From RBC074 sp964470555 (GTDB lineage: Bacteria > Acidobacteriota > Blastocatellia > RBC074), in NCBI GenBank assembly GCA_964470555.1, contig CAYYDG010000023.1, forward strand, positions 1 through 64,000: DNA of 64,000 nt, in the 5' to 3' direction. This document shows, in pieces, positions 1 through 8,964 of the stretch. A program made the position numbers and the translations under genes. How positions within the stretch are numbered: the first letter of the stretch is position 1; every line of letters begins with the position of its first letter. The notes below the pieces were generated by a model. It did no database searches. It saw only the letters and a list, made by a program, of their open reading frames with translations, and had not been told where the DNA came from.

Positions 1-81
1 CGCTTGGTTCAAGTTTTGCGGGTATTCCATACAGTGACCTGAAAACCGATCTAGGTTTTTGCGGGCGGAAAATTTTCTTCC

Positions 82-246
82 CACGAAACCACACGAAGAA
101 GAAGACAGGAAGATTTTTTAGACAGGATTTACAGGGTTGGTCAGGATTGATTGGGCTTAGTCAAAACATTGATCCTGAATAATCCTGTCAGCCCTGCCCA
201 AAAATATTTTGCTCTTTCTTCGTGTTCCCTTAGTGTGACTTCGTGG
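82..246. repeat. Nested inverted-repeat spacer element (CACGAAG outer, CAGGATT inner)
   Basis: The outer arms carry the word CACGAAG (about 82-100) and its complement CTTCGTG (about 216-246). Nested inside, GACAGGATTTACAGGG-like words (121-150) face AATCCTGTCAGCCCTG-like words (171-198). The result is a long imperfect hairpin downstream of the gene ending at 263. A half copy of the inner family lies at 57221-57252. The first 262 bases hold no gene I can support. Confidence 0.7.
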
Positions 247-262
247 AGAAACTTCTTGATTG

Positions 263-1444
263 TCAGATGCGGATGAACAGTTTTTTCTTGTACATCCAGT
301 AAAGCATCAGCCAGAAAACGAGGATGGCTGCCCAACCGCTCAGCAGCCAGGAATAGCCTTCGCCGAAAATGTTGAACACGTTCTGGCCGAAGTGAATGCG
401 AAACGAAGCGATGATGAATCGGTCTATCAGATGTGACAACACGTAAATCGCAATCGAGTTCATGCCGATGACGACCAACGGAAACGACCAGCGTTTGTAG
501 CCGAGCTTGTCTATCACGCCATAAAACCCGGCCAACAGCAGAAAGCACCAGCCGCCGCTGTAAAGCGTCCAGCTTGGCGTCCAGATGCGTTTGACCGAGG
601 GGCAAATTCCCGAATAGTGCAACGTCAATCCCAACGCGATGCCTGCGAGGCCGGCGATGGCCAGTTTCTGAAGCCTGGTTTTGTCGGTGGATTCTTCGCG
701 CAGCCAGCGTCCGGCGATCAAACCCAGAATCATTGTGCCCAGCGTAGGGATGAAACTCAGCGTGGCATAACCTCCGCCGTTGTGCGTGAACTCTTTGGCG
801 CGTCGAAACAGATTCAGAAACCAGGTGTCAAAGGCCCAGGCCAGATTGCTGTTTTTGTTGAAGTGCGCGGCGATGCCCGAAGCGTGGTACGGCCAATCGG
901 CTGGAACGCCAACTGCCGCGTAATCGAATCCCGATGGCGGGAGCGGATACAACACAAAGGCCAGCCAGTACCCAACCAGCACAAACGCCAGAGAACTCCA
1001 AACAATCCGCGTCGAACAAAATCCCAGCGCGAACAAAAACAAATAGCCCATGCCGATTTGCGACAAGGTGTCTTCAAACGTCCAGTTGGTTTGCAACTTG
1101 CCGACCGAACGCAGAAAAACTCCCAGCAGAATCAACACCAGCGCGCGCCACGCGGCGTGTCGAAACATCGTTGATTTGGATTCGCCTTTGGCGACGCGGC
1201 TGGCGATGGAATAGGGAAGCGCCACGCCGACCAAAAAGGAAAACGACGGTTGAATCAGATCGTGCAGCGTCGCGCCGTACCATTCGACGTGGGTTTGATG
1301 TCGCGCCAGAAAATTCCAAAACCAGTTGGGATGTGCGGCGGCGACCCGGCTCAGGTGCAATACCTCCGCGACCATCAAAAACATGACGAAGCCGCGATAG
1401 GCATCCATCGAAGTCAGGCGTTGTGGCGGAGAGGAGGTGGTCAT
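263..1444 (-). CDS. DUF5009 / heparan-alpha-glucosaminide N-acetyltransferase-like membrane protein
   Basis: An integral membrane protein of about 393 residues with many hydrophobic segments. Near the N-terminus it has the hallmark DAYRGFVMFLMV (family pattern D-x-x-R-G), followed by a SFLVG motif near residue 75. Both are typical of the DUF1624/DUF5009/YeiB-like acyltransferase group, whose members are thought to move acetyl groups across the membrane onto sugars. The ATG at 1444 is chosen because AGAGG lies eight bases upstream; an earlier in-frame TTG at 1450 lacks this spacing. The substrate cannot be read from the sequence. The gene stands alone, with repeat elements on both sides. Confidence 0.8.
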   Translation of the reverse strand: MTTSSPPQRLTSMDAYRGFVMFLMVAEVLHLSRVAAAHPNWFWNFLARHQTHVEWYGATLHDLIQPSFSFLVGVALPYSIASRVAKGESKSTMFRHAAWRALVLILLGVFLRSVGKLQTNWTFEDTLSQIGMGYLFLFALGFCSTRIVWSSLAFVLVGYWLAFVLYPLPPSGFDYAAVGVPADWPYHASGIAAHFNKNSNLAWAFDTWFLNLFRRAKEFTHNGGGYATLSFIPTLGTMILGLIAGRWLREESTDKTRLQKLAIAGLAGIALGLTLHYSGICPSVKRIWTPSWTLYSGGWCFLLLAGFYGVIDKLGYKRWSFPLVVIGMNSIAIYVLSHLIDRFIIASFRIHFGQNVFNIFGEGYSWLLSGWAAILVFWLMLYWMYKKKLFIRI

Positions 1445-1458
1445 TGCCAAAACCTCTT

Positions 1459-1566
1459 GGCTTCATTTTCCATCTGGGATTTGCCAATTGTTATTTGTCA
1501 TTGCGCCAGCAATCGCTTCTCGATGACAAATGAAAAATGACAACTGGCAAATGGAAAATGAAGTCA
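1459..1566. repeat. Inverted-repeat spacer element (TTTGTCATT / AATGACAAA words)
   Basis: The left arm (about 1463-1502) reads CATTTTCCAT, TTTGCCA, ATTTGTCATT. The right arm (about 1524-1562) carries the complements AATGACAAATG, TGGCAAATGG and AAAATGAAG. The arms are made of repeated short words, so they can pair in several registers. It fills the spacer between two minus-strand genes. Confidence 0.7.
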
Positions 1567-1587
1567 GTTGAAGATACTGCTGATGGT

Positions 1588-2694
1588 TTACTTACTGAAA
1601 AGACGGTCAATGGGTTTGCCCGCCTGTGGATTGTTTTCGCTGTAATCCAGATTCAAAAAGCGGCAGAGTGTTGCGGCGACCTGATTTTGGTAAATCGTTT
1701 CGGCGTTTTTCCATTCGCCGCGAATCGCGACATCCGGGCTGATAAACGCCATCCAGATGTATTGCGCTTCCGGGACCTTTTCGCCGTGGTCAATCCAGTC
1801 TTTGATGGTGTTGCCGCGCCCGTGGTCAATCGTAATTATGATCGAAGTTTTGCCTTTGTATCTTGGCGCGGTTTGCAGGTAATCCCACAGCTCTTTGAAC
1901 TGCTGATCGTTGCGGTGAAATGATTCCAGCGTGTGAGTGTAATCGCCGCCGTGCGCCCAGTCGTCGGTTTCGCCAAGGGCGATGTGCATCACACGCGGCT
2001 GATATTTTTTCAGATGTTCCATCGCAAAGCGAAACGTGAAGTAATCGAAGCGAACGCTGTCCCAGGGGCTGAGCTTTTGGGTTTGCAGCTTGCTCAACGC
2101 CCGGAGTTCGGCGGTTGCCGCCAATTCGTAAGGTTCATGACCCGCGTTGATAGTGATTGCGCCTTCTTCGTGTTCGCCGATCCATTTGAATACGTCCCAC
2201 GAACCAAAGAGCGCCACTTGAGTTTTGTTGAGTTTCAGTTTGCGTTTCAAAAATTCCAGCACCGTTGGATAGGGATTGCGTTTGCGGTCGTTGCTGTTGA
2301 TGACGTCGTCGTGGGCTTGCCCCGTCAGAATTTCAGAATAGCCGGGATACGAGAACCACATTTTGTTGGTGGTCATCACGGTGCTGTTCAGGCTGCGATT
2401 GCCGGCAATCGAACCGTGATCTTTCATCAGCGTTCCCCAGAAAAATGGCAGCAATTTCATCCGGCGTTCTTCCGGCGTCGCGGCCCAATACTTTTTGTAC
2501 AGTGCAGAATCTTCGACTTTGCCGCGCCGGGTTTTGTCTTTGAGGATGTCGAGGTCTAGTCCGCCGAAGGCTTCCTGCGTTCGCGCGCCGTCGAGAGTGA
2601 TCAGAATTACGTTTTCGGTTTTGGTTTGCGCTGTTGCGGAAATGACGAAAGTGAGAAGAAGGATGAAGACGAGCGGTGCGTGTTTTGAAGTCAT
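1588..2694 (-). CDS. Exported alkaline-phosphatase-superfamily (sulfatase/phosphodiesterase-like) protein
   Basis: A protein of 368 residues with a signal peptide of about 22 residues ending near ATAQ, so it is probably periplasmic. The alkaline phosphatase fold is indicated by ILITLDGAR (metal-binding Asp, about residue 35), SYPGYSEILTGQ (region of the nucleophilic Ser/Thr), DDWAHGGDY (Asp/His ligands) and TIDHGRG at about 288-294 (Asp-His ligands). The family hydrolyses phosphate or sulfate esters; the substrate is not predictable here. It lies close upstream of the receptor gene on the same strand, but a spacer of over 70 bases and the position of the receptor make a shared transcript uncertain. 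Confidence 0.8.
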   Translation of the reverse strand: MTSKHAPLVFILLLTFVISATAQTKTENVILITLDGARTQEAFGGLDLDILKDKTRRGKVEDSALYKKYWAATPEERRMKLLPFFWGTLMKDHGSIAGNRSLNSTVMTTNKMWFSYPGYSEILTGQAHDDVINSNDRKRNPYPTVLEFLKRKLKLNKTQVALFGSWDVFKWIGEHEEGAITINAGHEPYELAATAELRALSKLQTQKLSPWDSVRFDYFTFRFAMEHLKKYQPRVMHIALGETDDWAHGGDYTHTLESFHRNDQQFKELWDYLQTAPRYKGKTSIIITIDHGRGNTIKDWIDHGEKVPEAQYIWMAFISPDVAIRGEWKNAETIYQNQVAATLCRFLNLDYSENNPQAGKPIDRLFSK

Positions 2695-2767
2695 CAGGCC
2701 AATCCTTTGATGAAAAGGAAAGAGAGAAAACGGAACAGATGTTCCGTTTTCTCCAGTCGTTTGTGGG

Positions 2768-5700
2768 TTAGAACAACAATTTCAGCGCGAACTGAATCTG
2801 TCGCGCGGGGAAGGTGTTACGGATGGTTCCATAACTGCCGCCCGCTGCCGGAGCGCCGTTGACAATGCGAATGTTGTTCGCATTGGTATCAGGCACAGTG
2901 AAATTGCTGCGGTTGAACAGATTGAACGCTTCCATGCGGAATTCCAGTTTGGTGCTTTCGCGCCAGAGCGGGAAGGATTTGTGCAATCCCAAATCCGACT
3001 GCCAGAAATTCGACCCACGCACAGTGTTGCGACCCGCCGTGCCAAACGGTTGGCTGCGGTCGGTCGGCACGGTGACGGCGTTGATGTTCAGATAATTGTT
3101 CACATCAAAGCCGCCGGAAGAGTAGAGGTTGGACAGAATTTGATTCGGGCGATAGGTCAGCGAAGAACCGACCTGGAATGCAGAAGCCGCGCTGTAAGTC
3201 AGATTCGCCGGCAAACCACTGGTCAGCGAATTGATCAGCGTCGCGCGCCAACCGCCGATGACGTAATCCAGTCCGGTTGGAATCCCGCCGCCGAGTTTGC
3301 GGCCTTTGCCAAACGGCAGGTCATACACAACGCTGGTCGTGTTGTTGTACGGCTGGTCGTAATTCGACAAGCCCTTGTCGTTGGCCAGGTTCTTGATGTT
3401 GCCGCGCGAATTGTCGCCGAAACTCGCTTCCAGGTGACCGGCAGCATTGTCAATCGCCTTGGACCAGGTGAACGAATTCAGCAGGTACAGCCCGTCGGCA
3501 AAACGACGTTCCAGTTTGAATTGCAGGGCGTTGTAATTGGCGAAGCCGCCATTGAACGAGGCCTGAATGAAGGAATACGCCGAGAACGGGCGACGCTGTT
3601 GCAGCGGCGTGTTTTCAGTCGGCGCATTCGGACGAGCCTGATTGTAATCGCCCAGAATGATCAGCTTGTTGCTGCGGTTGCCGACGTAGGCCACGTCCAT
3701 CAGCAGTTTCCACGGCAATTCGTGCTGTACGCTCAAATGCCAGCTTTGGACGTAAGCCGTGCGCGTGTCTTTCGGCGTGAAATTGACGCGAGCGGTCAGC
3801 GGGTTGAAACGTTCCGGCGCGACAAATCCATCAGGGAATCCTTGTTCGGTTCGGCGGAAACAGTTCAGGAAATTGTTGCCCGTGCAGATCGGCTGCGAGA
3901 CTTGCTGGACAATGCTGTTGCTGATGATGTTCGGGCCGTTGTACGAAAGCAGGTTTTCGCCGCCCAGCCGGTTGAAGTGAATGTAGCTGATGCCGTATCC
4001 GCCGCGCACCACGGTTTTGTCAAACGCTTGATAGGCGAAACCGATTCTCGGCGCCCAGTTGTTGCGATCCGGATTGACCAGCGCGCGGTCATAAATCGAA
4101 CCGTCCCGCGCTTGAATAATGCTCAGCGTCGCCGGGTCGAAATTGCCCAGCCGATTTTGCTCTTCCCATTGCGGCGTGGCGAATTCATAGCGCACACCCA
4201 GATTGAGCGTCAGCTTTTGGGACAATTTGAAATCGTCCTGCAAATACGCGAAGTGCATGCGCTGTTTCAGCGTGATGATCAGCGCGTTGTTCAGGTCGTA
4301 TTGCGCGCGTGCGCCGAACAGGAAGTCAGCGAAGTTGTAAATGTTATTGCTGGTCGTGACATTGGTCGGACGGCTGAATTGGCCGTTGTAAGTGTCGCGT
4401 CCATATTTCGGATTGAAGTCGTCAATTTCCGTGCTGATCGCCTGGTATTCATAACCGGCTTTCAGGCTGTGCCGCCCCAGCACGAAGGTGTAGTTGAAGC
4501 GAGGATTGAAGATGATCGGGTCCTGGAATTGAGGGTTGCTGTCCTGGCGTCCCAGACTGGTGTAACCGCTGATGTTTTGCGTGTGCAATCCGCCAGCGAA
4601 ACGCGCGTCGGTTGGCAATCCAGAAACACCGAACGTCGGATCTCCAACGCCGGTCGGGGTTTTGCCCGCTTTGGTGCGCGAAATGCCGAGACGGAATTCC
4701 ATCAGCGAGGTGCTGGTCAGATTGTGAGTGACACCCGTGGCCAGTTGCTGATTGATGACGCGCACGAAGGCATTGGCCGGGCTGAAAATCGGGCCTGGCA
4801 GCACAGGCGCTTCAAAGTTGTTTACCTTACGATGGCTGATGCGGACGAAAGCCGTCGTTCTGGGGCTGAAGTTGTGGTCAATCTTCACGTCGCCTTTGTC
4901 ATTGTAGAACTGGCTGCGCGGCAGGTCTTCAAAGTTGTTCGAGACAAAGCCTGTAGCCGTGGCGTTGGTCGTGGGCAATACCAGACGGCTCAGCACTTGT
5001 TGTGCAAACGGTGTGATCGCATTGGTTGGAATGTTTCCGTCAGCGTAAACCTCGCCTGTGAACGGATTGCGAACCGCCGTTCCCAATTGACCATTGCGTT
5101 GCGCCGCTGTCGGAACCGTGCCGAATTGCAAGGTGCGAGTGATGCGGCGGAAACCTTCGTAGTCGGCAAAGAAGAACGTGCGATCCTTGATGATCGGACC
5201 GCCGATGGTTCCGCCGAACTGATTTTGAAGCAGCACGGGTTTTTGCCCGCGCGTAGGTTTGAAAAATCCGGTGGCGTTGAGCGCGGTGTTGCGCAGGAAG
5301 TTGTACACCGAGCCGTGAAATTCGTTCGTTCCGCTGCGCAGACTGGCATTGATGACCGCGCCGCCCGCGCGTCCGAATTCGGCGCTGAAGTTGTTGGTTT
5401 GCACCTGGAATTCCTGGACAGCGTCGGGCGAAGCCTGCACCACCTGGTTGGAAAATCCCTGGTTGCTGGTTCCATAAGAATTGTTGTCCACGCCGTCCAG
5501 CACGAAATTGTTCAATGACGAACGCAGGCCGTTGACGTTGAACGAGGCGTCGCGTCCGCCGGAATCCTGATTGTTGAGAACGGATTTGCGAACACCGGGC
5601 GACAACAACGCCAGATCGGCGTAAGCGCGTCCGTTGAGCGGCAGGTTGACGATCTGTTGCCGGTTGATGATCTGTCCGCGCACGCTGGTTTCCGTTTCCA

Positions 5701-6097
5701 GTAATTGCGTCGAATCTGCGGAAATGGTGACGGTTTCGGTCACTGCGCCTGCCTTCAGCGACAAATCCACGCGCAATCGCGCGTTGACCGTCACTTGCAG
5801 ATTGTCGGCCAGCCCGCGGGCAAAACCTTGCGCTTCGGCAGTCACCTGATACTGTCCGATTTTGACGTTGAAAATCTGATAATTGCCGTTTTCGTCGGTT
5901 TGCACGGTGACGGTGACTCCGGTCGCCGTGTTTTTCAAGGTGACAGTTGCGCCGGGAATCGCCGAACCGGCGGTGTCCGTAACTGTGCCGAGCACGGTCG
6001 CCGTATCAAATTGCCCGAAAGCAATCGTCGTCAGCGCCAACATTGTCAGCAGGGAAAAGACCAGTTTGACACTGGTCAGTGATATGGAGCGTTTCAT
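2768..6097 (-). CDS. TonB-dependent receptor with N-terminal carboxypeptidase-regulatory domain (Oar-like)
   Basis: An outer-membrane beta-barrel of about 1,109 residues. A signal peptide ends near AFGQ. A CarboxypepD_reg-like domain follows (about residues 30-125, with GTVTDTAGSAIPGATVTL and DENGNYQI). Next come a plug region with NLPLNGRAYADLALLSPGV, then a long barrel rich in aromatic and Asn/Gly turns, ending in Phe (FALKLLF) as outer-membrane proteins do. The ATG at 6097 is chosen over longer in-frame extensions because GGAGG sits seven bases upstream and a clean signal peptide starts there. Such receptors, expanded in Acidobacteria, import large substrates or act as Oar-like adhesion/secretion proteins. 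No TonB or SusD-like partner is nearby, so the ligand is unknown. Confidence 0.9.
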   Translation of the reverse strand: MKRSISLTSVKLVFSLLTMLALTTIAFGQFDTATVLGTVTDTAGSAIPGATVTLKNTATGVTVTVQTDENGNYQIFNVKIGQYQVTAEAQGFARGLADNLQVTVNARLRVDLSLKAGAVTETVTISADSTQLLETETSVRGQIINRQQIVNLPLNGRAYADLALLSPGVRKSVLNNQDSGGRDASFNVNGLRSSLNNFVLDGVDNNSYGTSNQGFSNQVVQASPDAVQEFQVQTNNFSAEFGRAGGAVINASLRSGTNEFHGSVYNFLRNTALNATGFFKPTRGQKPVLLQNQFGGTIGGPIIKDRTFFFADYEGFRRITRTLQFGTVPTAAQRNGQLGTAVRNPFTGEVYADGNIPTNAITPFAQQVLSRLVLPTTNATATGFVSNNFEDLPRSQFYNDKGDVKIDHNFSPRTTAFVRISHRKVNNFEAPVLPGPIFSPANAFVRVINQQLATGVTHNLTSTSLMEFRLGISRTKAGKTPTGVGDPTFGVSGLPTDARFAGGLHTQNISGYTSLGRQDSNPQFQDPIIFNPRFNYTFVLGRHSLKAGYEYQAISTEIDDFNPKYGRDTYNGQFSRPTNVTTSNNIYNFADFLFGARAQYDLNNALIITLKQRMHFAYLQDDFKLSQKLTLNLGVRYEFATPQWEEQNRLGNFDPATLSIIQARDGSIYDRALVNPDRNNWAPRIGFAYQAFDKTVVRGGYGISYIHFNRLGGENLLSYNGPNIISNSIVQQVSQPICTGNNFLNCFRRTEQGFPDGFVAPERFNPLTARVNFTPKDTRTAYVQSWHLSVQHELPWKLLMDVAYVGNRSNKLIILGDYNQARPNAPTENTPLQQRRPFSAYSFIQASFNGGFANYNALQFKLERRFADGLYLLNSFTWSKAIDNAAGHLEASFGDNSRGNIKNLANDKGLSNYDQPYNNTTSVVYDLPFGKGRKLGGGIPTGLDYVIGGWRATLINSLTSGLPANLTYSAASAFQVGSSLTYRPNQILSNLYSSGGFDVNNYLNINAVTVPTDRSQPFGTAGRNTVRGSNFWQSDLGLHKSFPLWRESTKLEFRMEAFNLFNRSNFTVPDTNANNIRIVNGAPAAGGSYGTIRNTFPARQIQFALKLLF

Positions 6098-6449
6098 AAA
6101 TCCTCCGAGAGTTTGTGTTGAATGTGGTTGTTTGAATTTGAATGTGGAAAGTAACAACCACTGTAACCGCCGAACATCAGAATTTCGCAAAGTTTCTGTG
6201 AACTTTATGTTCAGAAAACTCGACGGCGATGTATCGGCGAGAAAATCCGTGACTTTGATTCAGGCCAGCAAAGCCTCTCGGCAATCTTTGCCCTGCAGCG
6301 GAAAAGGGAAGAAGCCAGCTTTTATATGTTGAATATGTTTTCTTGAAATAAGCACGCGGATTCTACAACGAAAGAGGCATCGCCGCGAGCGGCAGCAGGC
6401 GTTTTCGCGGCTTGACAGAAGGCTCGATTTTTTGCTGATTCACCCTGGT
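6098..6449. other. Gene-free spacer upstream of the TonB-dependent receptor
   Basis: About 350 bases with no supportable gene. The receptor's Shine-Dalgarno GGAGG is at about 6104-6108 on the minus strand. A short GCCGCGA/TCGCGGC inverted repeat (6382-6411) lies beyond the glycerate kinase stop and could form a weak hairpin, but no T-run follows it. I see no convincing promoter boxes. Confidence 0.4.
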
Positions 6450-7769
6450 TCAACCGGCCAGCAGAATTCTCAGATCGCGGACGTTATTGCCGGTCGGGCC
6501 TGTGATGATGGCGTCGCCAAGCTCCCGGAAAAAGTTGAATGAATCGCTGTTGATTAAGTGAGCTTCGGCGGAAATGCCTTTGGCAGCAGCGCGCGCAATG
6601 GTTTCGGCATCGGCGATGGCTCCGGCGGCGGGACTGTGCCCGTCAATGCCGTCGGTTCCGGCGCTCAGCGCGACAACGTTTTCGGTTTGAAACTGGTGCA
6701 TCTGAATCGCCGCGCGCAAAATGAATTCCTGATTGCGTCCGCCCTGTCCATTGCCGCGAACGGGACAAATCGCTTCGCCTCCGGAAATCAACGCCACCGG
6801 TTTCCCACGGTGTTTGGCCTGCAACAACACTATGCGTTCGATGTGCGCCAGCATCATGGCTTCCACGTGTCCTTCAACCAGATCGTCGGCCAGTTCGACG
6901 ATGCAACCGAATTCTTGTTCGGCGATGCATTGGGCTTCCATCATTGCGTGGCGATTGTCCATCAACAAGAAATGTCTGTTTGGAGTACCGCCTTCAGGCG
7001 GAATCGCTTGCTGCCGCCTGAAGGCGGTACTACGAACTACGCTTGCAGGAAATTGATTCATCAAATCATACCGTTCAACGATTCGCCGGAAGTCTTCGAT
7101 CGTCGAAGCGTCCGGCAGCGTCGGGCCAGAAGCCACCGTCGTCAAATCGTCGCTGTTGACATCCGAAATGTAGAGCGACACCTGCCTTGAACGCGGAGCT
7201 GCCGCCGCCAACTTGCCGCCTTTGACCGCCGACAGATGCCGACGAACGATGTTCATTTCGTTGATGACGGCTCCGCAATTGACCAGCGTTTTGTTGACGG
7301 CCTGCAAATCGTCAAGCGTGATGCCCGGATCAATCGGCTGTTCGAACATCGCCGAACCTCCGCCTGAAATCAGAAAGAGAACCAGAGTTTGTTCCGAATC
7401 GTGTTGCTTCAGGAGTGACAACGCTCTGGCCGCAGCCTCCAAACTGGCGGCATTTGGCAACGGATGGCCGCCGAGCAATACCGGCAATTGCGGCAAACTG
7501 CCAATCACTGCGTTGCTGACGATCAAGCCGTCGGTGATTCGATCTCCCAAAATCCGTTCGGCAGCACGCGCCATCGGCACACTCGCTTTGCCGATGGCGA
7601 TGACCAGCAGTTTGGAAATTTTGCCGAGGTCAATTGTTTCGTTGCCAGCGACAAGCCGGTTGTCGTCCAACTGCAAATGAGATGTAACGACGGTTTCGGC
7701 ATCAATCGCCGCCAGAGTTCGATGAAATATGGTCAGCGCGGCTTCGCGCAGTTTTGTTGTTGAAGTCAT
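6450..7769 (-). CDS. Glycerate 2-kinase (type II, DUF4147 + MOFRL)
   Basis: About 439 residues, normal for bacterial class II glycerate kinase (TtuD/GckA), which phosphorylates D-glycerate to 2-phosphoglycerate in serine/glyoxylate and sugar-acid catabolism. Family motifs in order: GKASVPMARAAE, GGHPLPNAASLEAA, ISGGGSAMFEQP, TVASGPTLPDAST, GGEAICPVRGNGQGGRNQEF and the C-terminal GTDGIDGHSPAAGA (MOFRL). The ATG at 7769 overlaps the stop of the upstream GNAT gene as ATGA, suggesting translational coupling. Oddity: about residues 246-265 are encoded by a palindromic repeat (STAFRR...PPEGGT), where homologues have an ordinary linker. The reading frame stays open. Confidence 0.9.
   Translation of the reverse strand: MTSTTKLREAALTIFHRTLAAIDAETVVTSHLQLDDNRLVAGNETIDLGKISKLLVIAIGKASVPMARAAERILGDRITDGLIVSNAVIGSLPQLPVLLGGHPLPNAASLEAAARALSLLKQHDSEQTLVLFLISGGGSAMFEQPIDPGITLDDLQAVNKTLVNCGAVINEMNIVRRHLSAVKGGKLAAAAPRSRQVSLYISDVNSDDLTTVASGPTLPDASTIEDFRRIVERYDLMNQFPASVVRSTAFRRQQAIPPEGGTPNRHFLLMDNRHAMMEAQCIAEQEFGCIVELADDLVEGHVEAMMLAHIERIVLLQAKHRGKPVALISGGEAICPVRGNGQGGRNQEFILRAAIQMHQFQTENVVALSAGTDGIDGHSPAAGAIADAETIARAAAKGISAEAHLINSDSFNFFRELGDAIITGPTGNNVRDLRILLAG
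6984..7031. repeat. Palindromic repeat in frame inside glycerate kinase
   Basis: Perfect 18-base inverted arms AGTACCGCCTTCAGGCGG (6984-7001) and its complement (7014-7031), separated by 12 bases. The element is read in frame on the minus strand as RSTAFRR...PPEGGT. An element with the same termini (AGAGTACC...GGTACTCT) lies in the spacer at 45432-45474. Confidence 0.9.
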
Positions 7770-8317
7770 GAGGTTTGAGCTTTCCATTCGCTGGCCAGCA
7801 TTGAATAAATCACCTTGTCCACAAATTGGCCGTTGAGTAAGCCAGCTTCACGCATCACGCCATCCTGTTTGAAGCCCAGCCGTTCGGGAATCGCGCGGCT
7901 GCGTTTGTTGCCTGTGGCGCAATGAATTTCAATCCGGTTCATTCCCAGATTGGCGAAAGCGTCGTCAATCAATGCCGAAACGACTTTGGTCATGATGCCT
8001 TTGCCTTGCTGATCGGCGGACAGCCAATATCCGATTTCCAGCATGCGATTGTGCCATTGGTATTCGACAACCCCGGTTGCGCCAACCAACTCACTGTTCA
8101 ACCAGATGCCAGCCGACAAGGCTTCCTTGTTTTCGTATCGGCGTTTGGAATCTCGTATGAATTGCCGGGTGACTTCAGGCGTATCGGAACGGTCTACCCA
8201 GATCAACCATTCCCGCAGGTAATCGCGGTTGCGATCCACCAAAGCGAAGACTGTTTCGGCGTCCGATTCTTCGAACATACGGACTTCGATTTCGTCGTTT
8301 ACCCTGAGTTGAAACAT
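7766..8317 (-). CDS. RimJ/RimL-type GNAT N-acetyltransferase
   Basis: 183 residues. The start LRVNDEIEVRMFEESDAE and the acetyl-CoA region GYWLSADQQGKGIMT (Q-x-x-G-x-G/A type), followed by NRIEIHCATGNKRSRAIPERLGF, match the ribosomal-protein-serine acetyltransferase branch (YdaF-like). It would transfer acetyl from acetyl-CoA to an amine, possibly a protein N-terminus; the target is unknown. It starts three bases after the upstream GNAT stop and overlaps the glycerate kinase start by four bases, so the three genes look like one operon. Confidence 0.85.
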   Translation of the reverse strand: MFQLRVNDEIEVRMFEESDAETVFALVDRNRDYLREWLIWVDRSDTPEVTRQFIRDSKRRYENKEALSAGIWLNSELVGATGVVEYQWHNRMLEIGYWLSADQQGKGIMTKVVSALIDDAFANLGMNRIEIHCATGNKRSRAIPERLGFKQDGVMREAGLLNGQFVDKVIYSMLASEWKAQTS

Positions 8318-8320
8318 GCC

Positions 8321-8878
8321 TTATCCCTTCGCGACGCGCTTGGCCAGGTAAATGTCCGGTTTGCCGAAACCATTGGCATCAGGCATGACGCCGACAATGG
8401 CAAAGCCCATCTTCTGGTAAAACTCATACGGATGGCCGCGCAGATTCTTGATCTGCGCCAGATGCTCCAGCGGGTTTGGATACAGATCAACTCCGCCCAG
8501 CGAAGTCAGCGCATCTTCATCGTCGCTGCCCAACCACAATGTCAATCCTCCACGCGCAGCAATCTGAGTTTCCAGGTCTTCTATCAGCGCGCGTCCGATG
8601 CCGCGACCTTGTGCGCGCGGACTGACCGCCAGCGGGTGCAATTCCCAGACTTTGCCGTCGTAAGTTTCAATGCTGCCAATCCAGCCGAGCACTGTTCCGT
8701 CGTTATCAACGGCGATTCGACAGATTCTGTCTTCTGCAAAAAATCCGCTGATTTCTTCTCGCGCGTCTTCGATGGTTGGCCAGGCATTTGGCCAATGTTC
8801 CTTGAACGCTTCAACCAGAATGGCGGCCATTTGTTCGATCATTTGCTGATTGTCACTGGCCAAATTGATGATTTGCAT
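8321..8878 (-). CDS. GNAT family N-acetyltransferase
   Basis: 185 residues, probably cytoplasmic. The acetyl-CoA binding loop reads LAVSPRAQGRGIGRALIEDLE, and the C-terminal YEFYQKMGFAIVG is the usual GNAT beta-6/alpha-4 ending. It resembles aminoglycoside 6'-acetyltransferase-type or general GNATs, but no substrate-specific motif is recognisable. It is the first gene of the probable GNAT-GNAT-glycerate kinase operon and is divergent from yjjX, with an 86-base shared upstream region. Confidence 0.8.
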   Translation of the reverse strand: MQIINLASDNQQMIEQMAAILVEAFKEHWPNAWPTIEDAREEISGFFAEDRICRIAVDNDGTVLGWIGSIETYDGKVWELHPLAVSPRAQGRGIGRALIEDLETQIAARGGLTLWLGSDDEDALTSLGGVDLYPNPLEHLAQIKNLRGHPYEFYQKMGFAIVGVMPDANGFGKPDIYLAKRVAKG

Positions 8879-8964
8879 CGCGGAAAATCCTCTCGTTGTT
8901 TGCGGTTGGAAAGCTGTGTTAGTTTACGAACCTGATTTCAAACTTCAACTGATTCACGTCACTT

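Noticed and set aside
2981..5518. Very long open frame on the plus strand opposite the TonB-dependent receptor
   Set aside because: The receptor on the minus strand has a signal peptide, plug and barrel ending in Phe; the opposite frame gives a low-complexity Arg/Val/Gln-rich product with no domains, a shadow of codon bias.
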